From Opitutus sp. GAS368 (lineage in GTDB: Bacteria; Verrucomicrobiota; Verrucomicrobiia; Opitutales; UBA953): a stretch of DNA of 50,172 nt. Positions 42,573 through 50,172 of this stretch are shown here, one piece after another (position 1 is the stretch's first letter; every line of letters begins with the position of its first letter). The translations under genes were made by a program, and so were the position numbers. The notes under the pieces were generated by a model. It was not told the DNA's origin. It searched no databases and saw nothing but the letters and a program-made list of their open reading frames with translations. Location: assembly GCA_943330755.2 (NCBI GenBank), contig CALQIY020000003.1:1-50172 (forward strand), given 5' to 3'.

Positions 42573-43460
42573 TTAGCGGTCGCGACTGGCCATCCGCGTG
42601 ATCAGCGCGCGGAGGAAGGTCGTGTCACCCCGACAAGCGGATAGATGGTCGACCGCCTCCGCCGTCAGTTGCCGGATGCGGGTTTGCGTGGCCGGGATGC
42701 CATGCAGGCCAGGGTAGGTGAACTTGCCGTTTTGCGCGTCGGCCCCGACGGGCTTGCCGAGTTGGGCGGCATTGGCGGAACCATCGAGGAGATCGTCGAC
42801 CAATTGGAAGGCGATGCCGGCGGCGCGACCGGCGAGGCGGCAATGTTCGACGTCGGCTTCGCTGGCTTCGCCGATGAGCGCGCCCATGGCCAGCGGCGCG
42901 CTGAGCATGGCGGCCGTCTTGCCGAGCAGGATGAATTCGAGCCGGTCGGCGTCGGCCCCGGCGGCGAGCCCACCCATGTCTTCGGTCTGTCCGCCGACCA
43001 AGAGGGTCGAGCCCGCGGCGTGCGCGAGCTCCGCGACGAGCCGCCGCGAAAGTTCGGGGCGGTCGGCATGGCCTTGGGCCAGCAAGGCGAAGGCCAAGGG
43101 CAGGAGGGCGTCGCCGGCGAGCAGGGCGGTGGCCTCATCGAAAGCCTTGTGGCAGGATGGCCGGCCCCGGCGGAGGTCGGAGTTATCCATGCACGGCAGG
43201 TCGTCATGGATGAGCGAGTAGGTATGGATGCATTCCAGCGCGGTCGCGGCATGGCGGGCGTCGGCGGCGGGCTGGAAGGCTTGGGCGGCCGCAAGGCAGA
43301 GCACGGGGCGCAAGCGTTTGCCGCCCGCTTCGAGCGAGTAGCGCATCGCCGCGTGCAGGCGGGCCGGGCGCGTGTCGGCGGCCGGGGTCAAGGTTCGCAA
43401 AGCCAGTTCCGCGGCCTGGATCAGGGAGTCGTGCTGCGACTGGAACCTGGCGGCATCCAT
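42573..43460 (-). CDS. ispA: Polyprenyl (farnesyl/geranylgeranyl) diphosphate synthase
   Basis: A 295-residue trans-prenyl diphosphate synthase. The first Asp-rich motif is DDLPCMD (86-92), followed by RRGRPSCHKAFDEATA; the second is FQLVDDLLDGS (about 219-229). GGKRLRPVL (47-55) and LLVGGQTEDM are also characteristic. Length and motif spacing match the IspA/GGPP group; chain length cannot be set from sequence. It is 3 bases downstream of yhbY on the same strand. Confidence 0.93.
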   Translation of the reverse strand: MDAARFQSQHDSLIQAAELALRTLTPAADTRPARLHAAMRYSLEAGGKRLRPVLCLAAAQAFQPAADARHAATALECIHTYSLIHDDLPCMDNSDLRRGRPSCHKAFDEATALLAGDALLPLAFALLAQGHADRPELSRRLVAELAHAAGSTLLVGGQTEDMGGLAAGADADRLEFILLGKTAAMLSAPLAMGALIGEASEADVEHCRLAGRAAGIAFQLVDDLLDGSANAAQLGKPVGADAQNGKFTYPGLHGIPATQTRIRQLTAEAVDHLSACRGDTTFLRALITRMASRDR

Positions 43461-43463
43461 GGC

Positions 43464-43775
43464 TTATTCGCCGTCGTCTTCGGCGGCCTCACCTAACTTG
43501 AAGAAAGTCGCGGTGCGGCCGACGCTGCCGATGACCTCGCTCCCCGTCAGGCGGGCGAGTTCCTGCATCTGGGTTTCCATGGCATCGCGCTCGGCGGTGA
43601 AGCGGACCTTCACGAGGTCGGCCTTGCTGAACGCCTGCAGGAGCAGTTTCGAGATGCCCTCGTTGATGCCCGCCTTGCCCACGAAGACTTTGGGGTCGAG
43701 CGTCTGCGCAAGGCTACGAAGCTTGCTGCGTTCCGCCCCGGTGAGGCCGGGTTTATCCGTTGAGCCGTTATCCAT
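43464..43775 (-). CDS. yhbY: YhbY-type CRM-domain RNA-binding protein
   Basis: A 103-residue CRM-domain protein. The order LTGAERSKLRSLAQTLDP, KVFVGKAGINEGISKLLLQA, DLVKVRF, and EVIGSVGRTATFF matches YhbY, which associates with pre-50S ribosomes. The GKAG turn replaces the usual GK-x-G loop, as is common. It is co-transcribed with ispA, 3 bases away. The acidic tail (EAAEDDGE) is short. Confidence 0.93.
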   Translation of the reverse strand: MDNGSTDKPGLTGAERSKLRSLAQTLDPKVFVGKAGINEGISKLLLQAFSKADLVKVRFTAERDAMETQMQELARLTGSEVIGSVGRTATFFKLGEAAEDDGE

Positions 43776-43869
43776 GGACCTATTCCGCTTTCAGAGGGGG
43801 AGGGAGTCAACGGGCTAATCAGGTGAGCCCTCGCTTGCCTGCTGGCCCGGGGGTTCGTAGGTTGCCGGG

Positions 43870-44256
43870 ATGAGCCCTGCAGCGGAGACCACCACCACGG
43901 TAAGGCCGGAGACGGCGGAGGAAACCTCGGTCCAGCCGCGGGAGCCCGTCGTCGTCCACGTCCGCGTCCCTGCGTACACCACGGAAATGGTGCGCGTCTG
44001 GCAGAGCACCTTCCTCCTCGATCGCGATTCCAACCACACCAGTCGGCTGCTGTCTTTTGAGAAGATTTCGCTCTACCCGCATTGGACGAAGCTCGACTAC
44101 ACCAAGCCCTACGTCTTCACGCTGGTGTTCGAGGGGCTGCCGAAGGCCGTCCGCTCCTTCGACCTCGCGGAAATCATCCCCGACCCGAATGGTTTCCGCA
44201 TCGAGGCCATCGCGCGCCGGCCAGGCGACGTCTACGAAGTCGACGTGGCCTTCTGA
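43870..44256 (+). CDS. Small protein of unknown function
   Basis: A 128-residue protein I do not recognise. It has a Thr/Glu-rich N-terminal 25 residues and then a beta-rich domain (VVVHVRVPAYTTEMVRVWQS, FEKISLYPHWTKLDY, PYVFTLVFEGLPK, FDLAEIIPDPNGFRIEAI). There is no signal peptide or membrane helix. It is divergent from yhbY (94 bases) and 57 bases before the LURP-one-like gene, same strand. Confidence 0.75.
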   Translation: MSPAAETTTTVRPETAEETSVQPREPVVVHVRVPAYTTEMVRVWQSTFLLDRDSNHTSRLLSFEKISLYPHWTKLDYTKPYVFTLVFEGLPKAVRSFDLAEIIPDPNGFRIEAIARRPGDVYEVDVAF

Positions 44257-44295
44257 GGCCGTTTCTCGCTGGACGAAACGGGCGGTTCTTCCGAG

Positions 44296-44303
44296 AAAGG
44301 AGG
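44296..44303 (+). promoter_or_regulatory. Strong Shine-Dalgarno, decides start at 44314
   Basis: AAAGGAGG at 44296-44303 is the only full anti-SD match I noticed. It touches an ATG at 44305 (1-base gap, too close) and is 10 bases from the in-frame ATG at 44314, which is therefore the likelier start. Confidence 0.65.
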
Positions 44304-44313
44304 CATGCAAGAA

Positions 44314-44913
44314 ATGCCGCCACCCCTTCCGTCGTTGCTGAGCCGTTCGACCTTCTTCATCCGCGAGCACGTCGGCTTCATGAAGTTGACGGATGCTTAC
44401 GATCTCCTGGATCCCGTCACGGGCGCTCAGCTCGGTCTGGCCAAGGAAGAGCCGAAGGCCGCGTGGGTCCGGCTCTTGATCAACAAGAAGCTCTTGCCGA
44501 CGACCGTCGTGGTCTATGAGGCGGACGGCAAGACGGTGGCCCTGAAGATCGAAAAGCCGTTCACCTTCTGGCGCACCCGCTTGAGCGTGTACGATGGTCA
44601 AGGGCGGTTTCTCGGTCTGCTCCGCACGAAGTTCATTTCCTTCAAGCGTGAGCTCATCGTGGAGGACGCCAACGAGCGGCCGGTCGGCAGCTTCAGCGGC
44701 AAATGGATGAGTTGGACCCGCGAGCTTGTCGATGGCTCCGGTCAGGTCATCGGTACCATGGACAAGAAGTGGGCAGGCCTGGCCAAGGAGTTCTTCACCT
44801 CGGCGGATAACTACCAGCTGACCCTCGCCCCGGGCTCCGCCAGCCAGCCGGGTCAGGTGGCCCTCCTTTTGGCTGCTTGCCTAGGCTACGACCTTATTTT
44901 CACCGAAAACTGA
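44314..44913 (+). CDS. LURP-one-related/scramblase-like protein
   Basis: A 199-residue protein (202 if the ATG at 44305 is used) resembling the LOR/tubby-like and phospholipid scramblase-related family: RSTFFIREHVGFMKLTDAYD, LLDPVTGAQLG, FWRTRLSVYDGQGRFLG, and GSFSGKWMSWTRELVDGSGQ, GTMDKKWAGLAKEFFTSADN show the repeated beta-strand units and D-x-x-G turns of that fold. It ends in a hydrophobic helix (QVALLLAACLGYDLIF), as in tubby-like folds. Function in bacteria is unknown. The good Shine-Dalgarno is exceptional here. Confidence 0.8.
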   Translation: MPPPLPSLLSRSTFFIREHVGFMKLTDAYDLLDPVTGAQLGLAKEEPKAAWVRLLINKKLLPTTVVVYEADGKTVALKIEKPFTFWRTRLSVYDGQGRFLGLLRTKFISFKRELIVEDANERPVGSFSGKWMSWTRELVDGSGQVIGTMDKKWAGLAKEFFTSADNYQLTLAPGSASQPGQVALLLAACLGYDLIFTEN

Positions 44914-44973
44914 CCCGGGGTGGGGGTGTGAATAAGTCCTGTCGGGGGCGGTTTCCTGCTTGCCTCAAGGGGG

Positions 44974-44985
44974 GTGACCTGTCAC
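44974..44985. promoter_or_regulatory. Palindrome GTGAC-CT-GTCAC
   Basis: A perfect 12-base palindrome 157 bases before the rpsO start, in the 228-base gap 44914-45141. It could be an operator or part of the rpsO leader. Confidence 0.35.
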
Positions 44986-45008
44986 GAATTCGGCTTCACT
45001 TCGTTAGG

Positions 45009-45055
45009 GAGGAGGGTGGACCCCTTCTCACGCTGGCCGAGGAACGAAAGTTCCT
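45009..45055 (+). promoter_or_regulatory. Structured leader upstream of rpsO
   Basis: Two successive hairpins. The first pairs 45009-45016 with 45022-45029 (8 bp, one G-T). The second is AGGAAC-GAAA-GTTCCT (45040-45055), a GNRA-capped stem. A third, GCCG-TT-CGGC, follows at 45077-45086. In several phyla S15 represses its own mRNA by binding such leaders; that applies here only by analogy. Confidence 0.45.
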
Positions 45056-45141
45056 TCCAGACGGAGGCACCGGCCGTTCGGCGGGTCCTCGGGAATTTCT
45101 CCCAAGTCGGCCAAACTCAACCCAAACACCCACACAAAGTC

Positions 45142-45402
45142 ATGTCGTTCGATAAGTCTGATATCATCAAGAAGCACCAGCAGGATGCCAAGGATACTGG
45201 TTCGCCTGAAGTCCAGGTCGCCATCCTCTCCGGCCGCATCAACCACCTCACGGACCACCTCCGTACTCACCGTAAGGATTTCCACTCGCGCCGCGGTCTC
45301 ATCATGCTGACCAACCGTCGCCGCAAGCTCCTTGCTTACCTGAAGTCGAGCGATCTGGACCGTTACAACGCCCTGATCAGCAAGCTCAGCCTGCGTAAGT
45401 AA
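45142..45402 (+). CDS. rpsO: 30S ribosomal protein S15
   Basis: An 86-residue S15, of normal length (88-89 in most). [59 protein letters not shown] and [17 protein letters not shown] are diagnostic. It binds 16S rRNA at a three-way junction early in 30S assembly. pnp follows, the widely conserved rpsO-pnp order. No Shine-Dalgarno precedes the ATG (caaagtc). Confidence 0.98.
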   Translation: MSFDKSDIIKKHQQDAKDTGSPEVQVAILSGRINHLTDHLRTHRKDFHSRRGLIMLTNRRRKLLAYLKSSDLDRYNALISKLSLRK

Positions 45403-45433
45403 GCCCGCCGCTTCTGCGGTCGGTCTTGCTTGC

Positions 45434-45465
45434 ACGTCCCAGCCACCGCTGGGACGTCCGCTTTT
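45434..45465 (+). terminator. Hairpin between rpsO and pnp (terminator or attenuator)
   Basis: A perfect 10-bp stem ACGTCCCAGC (45434-45443) with GCTGGGACGT (45448-45457), loop CACC, then CCGCTTTT. The T tract is short and starts 3 bases past the stem, so read-through into pnp is likely. In E. coli the same intergenic region holds an attenuator and an RNase III site. Confidence 0.75.
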
Positions 45466-45529
45466 CACCCCCCAACCAAAACCGCCGGGCAATCCCGCCT
45501 GGCACAACGCGCAAAACGCAAAAAACACA

Positions 45530-47770
45530 ATGAAACAGAAACACTCGGTGACCATCGACGAACTCGGTATCACCATCAGCACCGGTTCCATCGCCCGATT
45601 GGCGAATGGTGCCGTCACCATCAGCAAGGGCGAAACGACGCTCTTCGTGTCGGCCACCGCCGCCGAAGACCTGCGTTCTCCCGACCAGGACTTCTTCCCC
45701 CTCACCGTCGACTACCGCGAGAAGTTCGCCGCCGCCGGCCGCTTCCCCGGTGGTTACTTCCGTCGCGAAGGTAAGCCGTCCGACAAGGAAATCCTCACCT
45801 CCCGTCTCTGCGACCGCCCCTTGCGCCCGCTCTTCCCTGAAGGCTTCCTCAATGAAGTCCAGGTGATCGGCCTCCTCCTCTCGGCGGACCAGATCAACGA
45901 CTCCGACGTGCTCATGGTGAACGGCGCCTCCGCCGCGCTCCTTTGCTCGGACATCCCTTGGAACGGCCCGATCGCCGGTATCCGCCTCGGCCGCGTCAAC
46001 GGCCAGTTCGTGGTCAACCCCACGCACGAAGAGCAGTACCAGTCCGACCTCGACCTCATCTACGTCGGCAACGAGAAGGACATGATGATGATCGAAGGTT
46101 CCGCGGACCAGCTCCCCGAAGCCGACTTCATCGCCGCCCTCGAATACTCCCAGAAGGCCATCCAGCCGATCATCGCCGCCCAGCGCAAGCTCGCCGCGAT
46201 GTACTCCAAGGCCAAGCGCCAGTTCCCGCTCGTCGTTTGCGAAGCCAAGGCGCTCGCCATCTGCGAACGCATCGCGAACGAAGGCGACCAGCTCAAGAAG
46301 GCGATCTTCCTCGCTTCCAAGAAGGAGCGCGGCGACGCCGTCAAGGCCGTCGTCGAGAAGGCCAAGGCTGCCTGCAAGGCCGAACTCGGCGACGTCTTCG
46401 ACGCCCGCCAGATCAAGATGGCCTTCGAAAAGCTCCAGGAAAAGGTCTACCGCAACGCCATCATCCAGAGCGGTGAGCGCGCCGACGGCCGCACCCCGAA
46501 GGATCTCCGTCCGATCTCCTGCGAAGTCGACGTGCTCCCGCGCGTCCATGGTTCCTCGCTCTTCCAGCGCGGCGAAACGCAGGGCCTCGTGCTCGCGACC
46601 CTCGGCACCTCCAAGGACGCCCAGGAAGTCGACGCCATCACCGGCGGCCCGAGCAAGCGCTCGTTCCTCCTGCACTACAACTTCCCTCCGTTCTCCGTGG
46701 GTGAAACGGGTCGCTTCGGCATGACCAGCCGCCGCGAAACCGGCCACGGCAACCTCGCCGAGCGCTCGTTGCTCTCCGTGCTGCCGTCCGAGCAGGACTT
46801 CCCGTACTCCATCCGTCTCGTCTCCGAGATCATGGAATCCAACGGCTCCACGTCGATGGCCTCCGTCTGCGGTGGTACCCTCGCGCTCCTCGACGCGGGC
46901 GTGCCGATCAAGGCCCCGGTCGCCGGCATCTCCTGCGGTCTCGTGACCGAAGACCAGAGCGGCCAGATCGTGAAGCACCGCGTGCTCACCGACATCATCG
47001 GCGCCGAAGACCACTACGGCGACATGGACTTCAAGATCTGCGGTACGCGCGAAGGCATCACCGCCTTCCAGCTCGACCTCAAGATCCACGGCCTGCCGAT
47101 CGGCATCGCCAAGGAAGCCATCGCCCAGAACAAAGTCTCCCGCGACGCCATCCTCGACATCATGGGTAAGGTGATGCCGTCGACCCGTCCGGAACTGAAG
47201 CCCTGCGCCCCGCGCACCCACCGCATCAAGATTCCGTCCGACAAGATCGGCGCGCTCATCGGTCCGGGCGGCAAGAACATCAAGCGCATCACCGAGTACA
47301 CGGGTTGCCAGATCGACATCGACCAGGACGACTCCGGTTGGGTCACGATCTTCGCGACGGACGGCGAGAAGCTGGCCCGCGCGGTCAACGAGGTGAACCT
47401 CATCTCGGCCCAGATCGAACTCGAAAAGACGTACAAGGGCATCGTGCGCTCGGTCAAGGAATTCGGCGCTTTCGTCGAATGCCTCCCGGGTCAGGAAGGC
47501 CTCGTGCACATCTCCGAGCTCGCTGACTTCCGCGTGAACCGCGTCGAAGACATCGTGAAGCTCGGCGACGAGATCATCGTGAAGTGCGTCGGCATCGACG
47601 ACAAGGGTCGCGTGCGCCTCTCGCGCCGCGCCGCCATCGCCGAGAAGGAAGGCCGCGAATACACCCCCGCCCCGAAGCCGATGGACCGCCCCCGTGGCGA
47701 CCGTCCGGAACGCGGCGAACGCCGTCCCTTCCGCGAACGCGGCGGTGACAGCGAAGGTGGCGAAGCCTAA
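45530..47770 (+). CDS. pnp: Polyribonucleotide nucleotidyltransferase (PNPase)
   Basis: A 746-residue phosphorolytic 3'-5' exoribonuclease, a trimer central to mRNA decay. Two RNase PH domains are seen: the first begins [20 protein letters not shown] and contains [20 protein letters not shown]; the second contains [40 protein letters not shown] and [20 protein letters not shown]. The KH domain ([20 protein letters not shown]) and S1 domain ([20 protein letters not shown]) follow. An Arg/Glu/Gly-rich tail (about 722-746) ends the protein and could bind a degradosome partner. A terminator follows. Confidence 0.98.
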   Translation: MKQKHSVTIDELGITISTGSIARLANGAVTISKGETTLFVSATAAEDLRSPDQDFFPLTVDYREKFAAAGRFPGGYFRREGKPSDKEILTSRLCDRPLRPLFPEGFLNEVQVIGLLLSADQINDSDVLMVNGASAALLCSDIPWNGPIAGIRLGRVNGQFVVNPTHEEQYQSDLDLIYVGNEKDMMMIEGSADQLPEADFIAALEYSQKAIQPIIAAQRKLAAMYSKAKRQFPLVVCEAKALAICERIANEGDQLKKAIFLASKKERGDAVKAVVEKAKAACKAELGDVFDARQIKMAFEKLQEKVYRNAIIQSGERADGRTPKDLRPISCEVDVLPRVHGSSLFQRGETQGLVLATLGTSKDAQEVDAITGGPSKRSFLLHYNFPPFSVGETGRFGMTSRRETGHGNLAERSLLSVLPSEQDFPYSIRLVSEIMESNGSTSMASVCGGTLALLDAGVPIKAPVAGISCGLVTEDQSGQIVKHRVLTDIIGAEDHYGDMDFKICGTREGITAFQLDLKIHGLPIGIAKEAIAQNKVSRDAILDIMGKVMPSTRPELKPCAPRTHRIKIPSDKIGALIGPGGKNIKRITEYTGCQIDIDQDDSGWVTIFATDGEKLARAVNEVNLISAQIELEKTYKGIVRSVKEFGAFVECLPGQEGLVHISELADFRVNRVEDIVKLGDEIIVKCVGIDDKGRVRLSRRAAIAEKEGREYTPAPKPMDRPRGDRPERGERRPFRERGGDSEGGEA

Positions 47771-47791
47771 GGCCTAAGCCCCGACTCCTCC

Positions 47792-47822
47792 GAAGCCCCG
47801 GTTCCTACCGGGGCTTCTTGTT
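47792..47822 (+). terminator. Rho-independent terminator of pnp
   Basis: A perfect 10-bp stem GAAGCCCCGG (47792-47801) with CCGGGGCTTC (47808-47817), loop TTCCTA, then TTGTT. The stop codon of the convergent hydrolase gene (47805-47807) lies in the loop, so the hairpin is partly coding on the other strand. Confidence 0.85.
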
Positions 47823-48713
47823 GGTGTCGTTCAAGACCTGCGCCCACCAGCGGCGGACTTCCTCGCCGGCTGGGGAGTCCCGCAGGAGCCAGCGGTCATT
47901 GTGCGGATCCTTCGCCATTGTGTTTGGGAAGGGGCCGCCCACGGCCGTCAGGTCGACGTCGCGGCAAGTCCAGGCAGAGGGAGGGAGTCGTGGCGTCAGG
48001 AACTCGCGGGTGCCCGTCCCGGCGATGCCTTGCGTGACCAGCAACGGCCGGCCTTGCAGGCGCTGGAGCCGGGCGGTGGTTTCCTCGCGATAGCGGGTTA
48101 AGGGCGTGCTCCACGCCTGTCCGGACCAAGTGCGGGTCCCGTCAAAGTGGTCGTGCGCCCAGAAGCCGCACCAGAGCCGCGCGATTTCGTCGTCGTGCAG
48201 CCCGAGGAAGGAGACGGCGATGGCGCCACGCGAGAAACCACAGAGCAGGACTTGGCGCGGGTCGCCGCCGTACTCCGTGCAGATGCGTGGCACGTGTTGC
48301 TTGGCGTACGCCACCGTCGCGGCGACGTCGCCCCACCAGGTGACCTCGTTATGCCGACGGTCGGTCGCCACGTAGGGCAGGACAACCCAGATGGCCTGAC
48401 CGCGGCTCAGCCCGTGGCCTAAGGCGGCGCCTTCGACCTCCCCGGTGGAGCCGGAGGCGGGATGCAGGTTGCCCGTGTATTCGACGATCACCGGCCAGCG
48501 CTTGCCTTGGGCTTGGGCTTGAGGGCTCCAGTCCGTCGGCAATGCGATGAGGTGGTGGACCTGGGTGCCGGCGTATTCCGGGGCCGTGACGGCCACACGT
48601 TTTCCCGCGGTGGGTTGTCCGGTCGTCAGCGGAGGCAACGGTAAGTCCGCGGCTGGAGCGAGCGCGGCGAAGACGAGGACGGCCAGGGGGGTGCTCCGCA
48701 TCTCTCGATCCAT
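47805..48713 (-). CDS. Secreted alpha/beta-hydrolase-like protein
   Basis: A 302-residue protein with a signal peptide (MRSTPLAVLVFAALAPAA, if the second ATG at 48701 is counted; the first adds four residues). The nucleophile elbow is GFSRG at about 159-163, with the Ser as probable nucleophile. PVIVEYTGNL and LLVTQGIAGTGTREFL fit a hydrolase core, and HNDRW near the C-terminus may supply the catalytic His. Substrate unknown; esterase/peptidase-like. The stop codon lies in the pnp terminator loop. Confidence 0.82.
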   Translation of the reverse strand: MDREMRSTPLAVLVFAALAPAADLPLPPLTTGQPTAGKRVAVTAPEYAGTQVHHLIALPTDWSPQAQAQGKRWPVIVEYTGNLHPASGSTGEVEGAALGHGLSRGQAIWVVLPYVATDRRHNEVTWWGDVAATVAYAKQHVPRICTEYGGDPRQVLLCGFSRGAIAVSFLGLHDDEIARLWCGFWAHDHFDGTRTWSGQAWSTPLTRYREETTARLQRLQGRPLLVTQGIAGTGTREFLTPRLPPSAWTCRDVDLTAVGGPFPNTMAKDPHNDRWLLRDSPAGEEVRRWWAQVLNDTNKKPR

Positions 48714-48740
48714 AGCCGGTCCGGGAAGGACCTCAAGCGC

Positions 48741-50172
48741 TCAACGGCGGCGCAGGCGTGCCGTCACGTGCAGCAGCGTCAAGATCGCGCTCGTGGGCAT
48801 CAGCACCGTGGCCAGCAAGGGCGACATATGGCCGGCTAAGGATAGTGCGATGACCAGCACGTTGTAGCTGACCGTGAAGACGAAGACTTCGGTGAGCACG
48901 CGCCGACGCAGGCGAGCCATGGCGAAGAGTTTGCTCAGGCCCCGCAGGTCGCGTCCGAGGAGGTAGAAATCCGCCTTTTGCTCGAGGAGGCTGAGGTCGA
49001 CGACGGGTGTGCCGCGGAGCGTGGCTTCCGTGAAGGCGAGCGCATCGTTGGCGCCGTCGCCGAGCATGAGCGTGTGTTTGCCGTCGTGCTCGCGAATCCA
49101 AGTGGCCTTCTGCTCGGGGGAGAGGTCGCCGAGTCCCGCGGAAGCCGGGAGGCCAACCGCCTGGAGCAACGTTGCGACCTTCGCGGGCCGATCGCCGGAG
49201 AGCACGAAGACTTCGAGTCCCTGAGCGCGGAGCGCGGCGATTTCCTCCGCCGCATGGGGGCGTGGTTCCTCTTCGAACGTGAAGAGGGCGCGCCGTTCGC
49301 CGTTGCGACAGAATTCCGTCTGCGAACCCGCCGCAGGCGTTGCCGGGCGCTGATGCCAGTCGAGCCGACCCAGCGTCCAGCGCGTGCCGTGCGCGTCCTG
49401 CAAAATCATGCCTTTGCCGGGGATGCTTTCCAGGCGGCCTTCGCAGGTGCGGACGGCGGCCATGCCGAGGGCTTCACGCAGCCCGCGACCAAACGGGTGG
49501 AGGTTCTGGTCGACCAAAGTCGCCAAGGCGGCCCTTTCCTGCGCTGAGAGCTCAGCCAAGGCCTCGGGATTGGTGAGGCGTGGGGTTTCCAGGCTGAGGG
49601 TGCCGGTCTTGTCGAAAACGACCCGCCGGACCGAGAGGGCGCGTTCCCAGATGCGTGGGTCACGGGCGTACACCCCGCTGCGGCGGAGGGCGCCGACGGT
49701 GAGTTCGGTGGCTAAGGGGAAGGCCAAGCCGATGGCGCAGGGGCAGGAGACGATGAGGACCGAAATCGCGGACTGCAGGGCCGCACCCCAATCGTGGGTC
49801 AGGGCGCCACGGAGACCAAAGCCCAGCAGCGCGATCACGATGACCGTCCCAAGGTAGAGGGTCAGGATGCGTTCCAACGTGCGCGGTCGAAAGGCCCCGT
49901 CTCCGGAGGTCTCGCTTAACTTGCGAACCATCGAGCCGGCCCAGTCCTCCGCGGCGCACACGCGGATCTCTTCTTGGCCCAGGTTGAGGCCCCCCGAGGG
50001 GATGAGCCGTCCTTGAGGATAGGGCACCGGTTCGGATTCGCCGTTGATCCAAACGAGGCTGAGTTCCGCGGCGGTGTTCAGTAGACGTCCACAGACCGGG
50101 GCGACCTGGCCGGCGGGAACGCCGTAGATTTCTCCTGCCTTGAGCTCGGCCACCGGCGCTTGGCGCATCGGC
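48741..50172 (-). CDS. Heavy-metal P1B-type ATPase, CopA/CcoI-like (N-terminus off window)
   Basis: The C-terminal 475 or so residues of a metal-translocating P-type ATPase; the gene runs off the right edge. Visible: NGESEPV (actuator GES), membrane CPC in VLIVSCPCAIGLAF, phosphorylated DKTGTL, HP in LHPFGRGL, and GDGANDA. The last two helices contain VSYNVLVIAL (Y-N) and MSPLLATVLMPTSAILTLLH. CPC plus Tyr-Asn indicates a Cu(I)-type P1B-1 pump; the usual MSxSS end motif is altered to MPTSA, as in CcoI/FixI-like pumps that supply copper to cbb3 oxidase. No oxidase genes are in the window, so the role is inferred. Confidence 0.9.
   Translation of the reverse strand, partial: PMRQAPVAELKAGEIYGVPAGQVAPVCGRLLNTAAELSLVWINGESEPVPYPQGRLIPSGGLNLGQEEIRVCAAEDWAGSMVRKLSETSGDGAFRPRTLERILTLYLGTVIVIALLGFGLRGALTHDWGAALQSAISVLIVSCPCAIGLAFPLATELTVGALRRSGVYARDPRIWERALSVRRVVFDKTGTLSLETPRLTNPEALAELSAQERAALATLVDQNLHPFGRGLREALGMAAVRTCEGRLESIPGKGMILQDAHGTRWTLGRLDWHQRPATPAAGSQTEFCRNGERRALFTFEEEPRPHAAEEIAALRAQGLEVFVLSGDRPAKVATLLQAVGLPASAGLGDLSPEQKATWIREHDGKHTLMLGDGANDALAFTEATLRGTPVVDLSLLEQKADFYLLGRDLRGLSKLFAMARLRRRVLTEVFVFTVSYNVLVIALSLAGHMSPLLATVLMPTSAILTLLHVTARLRRR

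Noticed and set aside
45386-47509. A 707-codon minus-strand open frame opposite pnp
   Set aside because: Antisense shadow of pnp with no recognisable domain.

Overview
The window is about 50 kb of dense, GC-rich bacterial chromosome with mostly housekeeping genes. I see no phage, insertion sequence, integrase, CRISPR array or rRNA. The gene mix suggests a Gram-negative-type member of the Verrucomicrobiota, most likely class Opitutae. It has LPS genes (waaA, lptB and a large LptA-like protein), HPr kinase/phosphatase next to lptB, a Tat-exported Gfo/Idh/MocA oxidoreductase, a GH20 hexosaminidase, and almost no Shine-Dalgarno sequences. The taxonomic call is an inference from gene content.

Layout. 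Positions 1-533 (minus) hold two tandem TM2-domain membrane proteins, the left one cut by the window edge. 622-4126 (minus) is a tight pyrH-frr-sucC-sucD operon ending in a strong terminator. A plus-strand tRNA-Gln(TTG) follows at 4218-4288, then efp (EF-P with an unusual Pro-Pro-Asn-Asn loop tip), a GH20 enzyme and a secreted unknown. 7433-11515 (plus) is an ABCG-like transporter, a small membrane protein and a large secreted helical protein. Then come a metallo-beta-lactamase-fold protein, glgC and a membrane protein overlapping glgC. 15081-21814 (minus) is a co-directional run: FAH-family protein, PaaK-like adenylating enzyme, branched-chain aminotransferase, and two ABC exporter halves that look like an asymmetric heterodimer.

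21954-25842 holds a Tat-type oxidoreductase, a secreted Ala-rich protein, aroK, aat and a small HTH protein. 26003-27450 (minus) couples an atypical Fur-family regulator to nadA. 27572-36899 (plus) is a long co-directional run: DAHP synthase, Lrp/AsnC regulator, aminotransferase, der, fmt, a 692-residue LptA/OstA-like protein, lptB and hprK. After that come an unknown gene, trpD and waaA, then rpsB-tsf, a DUF983 protein, ispA and yhbY, an unknown, a LURP-one/scramblase-like protein, rpsO-pnp with structured leader and intergenic RNA, a secreted hydrolase, and the C-terminal part of a CopA/CcoI-like P-type ATPase cut by the right edge.

Themes. Translation (frr, efp, tsf, rpsB, rpsO, fmt, aat, der, yhbY, tRNA-Gln), aromatic amino acid synthesis (aroG, aroK, trpD and perhaps the aminotransferase) and envelope/LPS biogenesis (waaA, the LptA-like protein, lptB) dominate. 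No gap without a gene exceeds 300 bases; the longest are 44914-45141 (rpsO leader) and 39955-40165 (rpsB leader), both described. I found no clear new multigene system. The best leads are the EF-P loop, the near absence of Shine-Dalgarno sites combined with C at -1 before ATG, the Fur-like protein that lost its His cluster, the oversized LptA-like protein, and the EF-Ts insertion.
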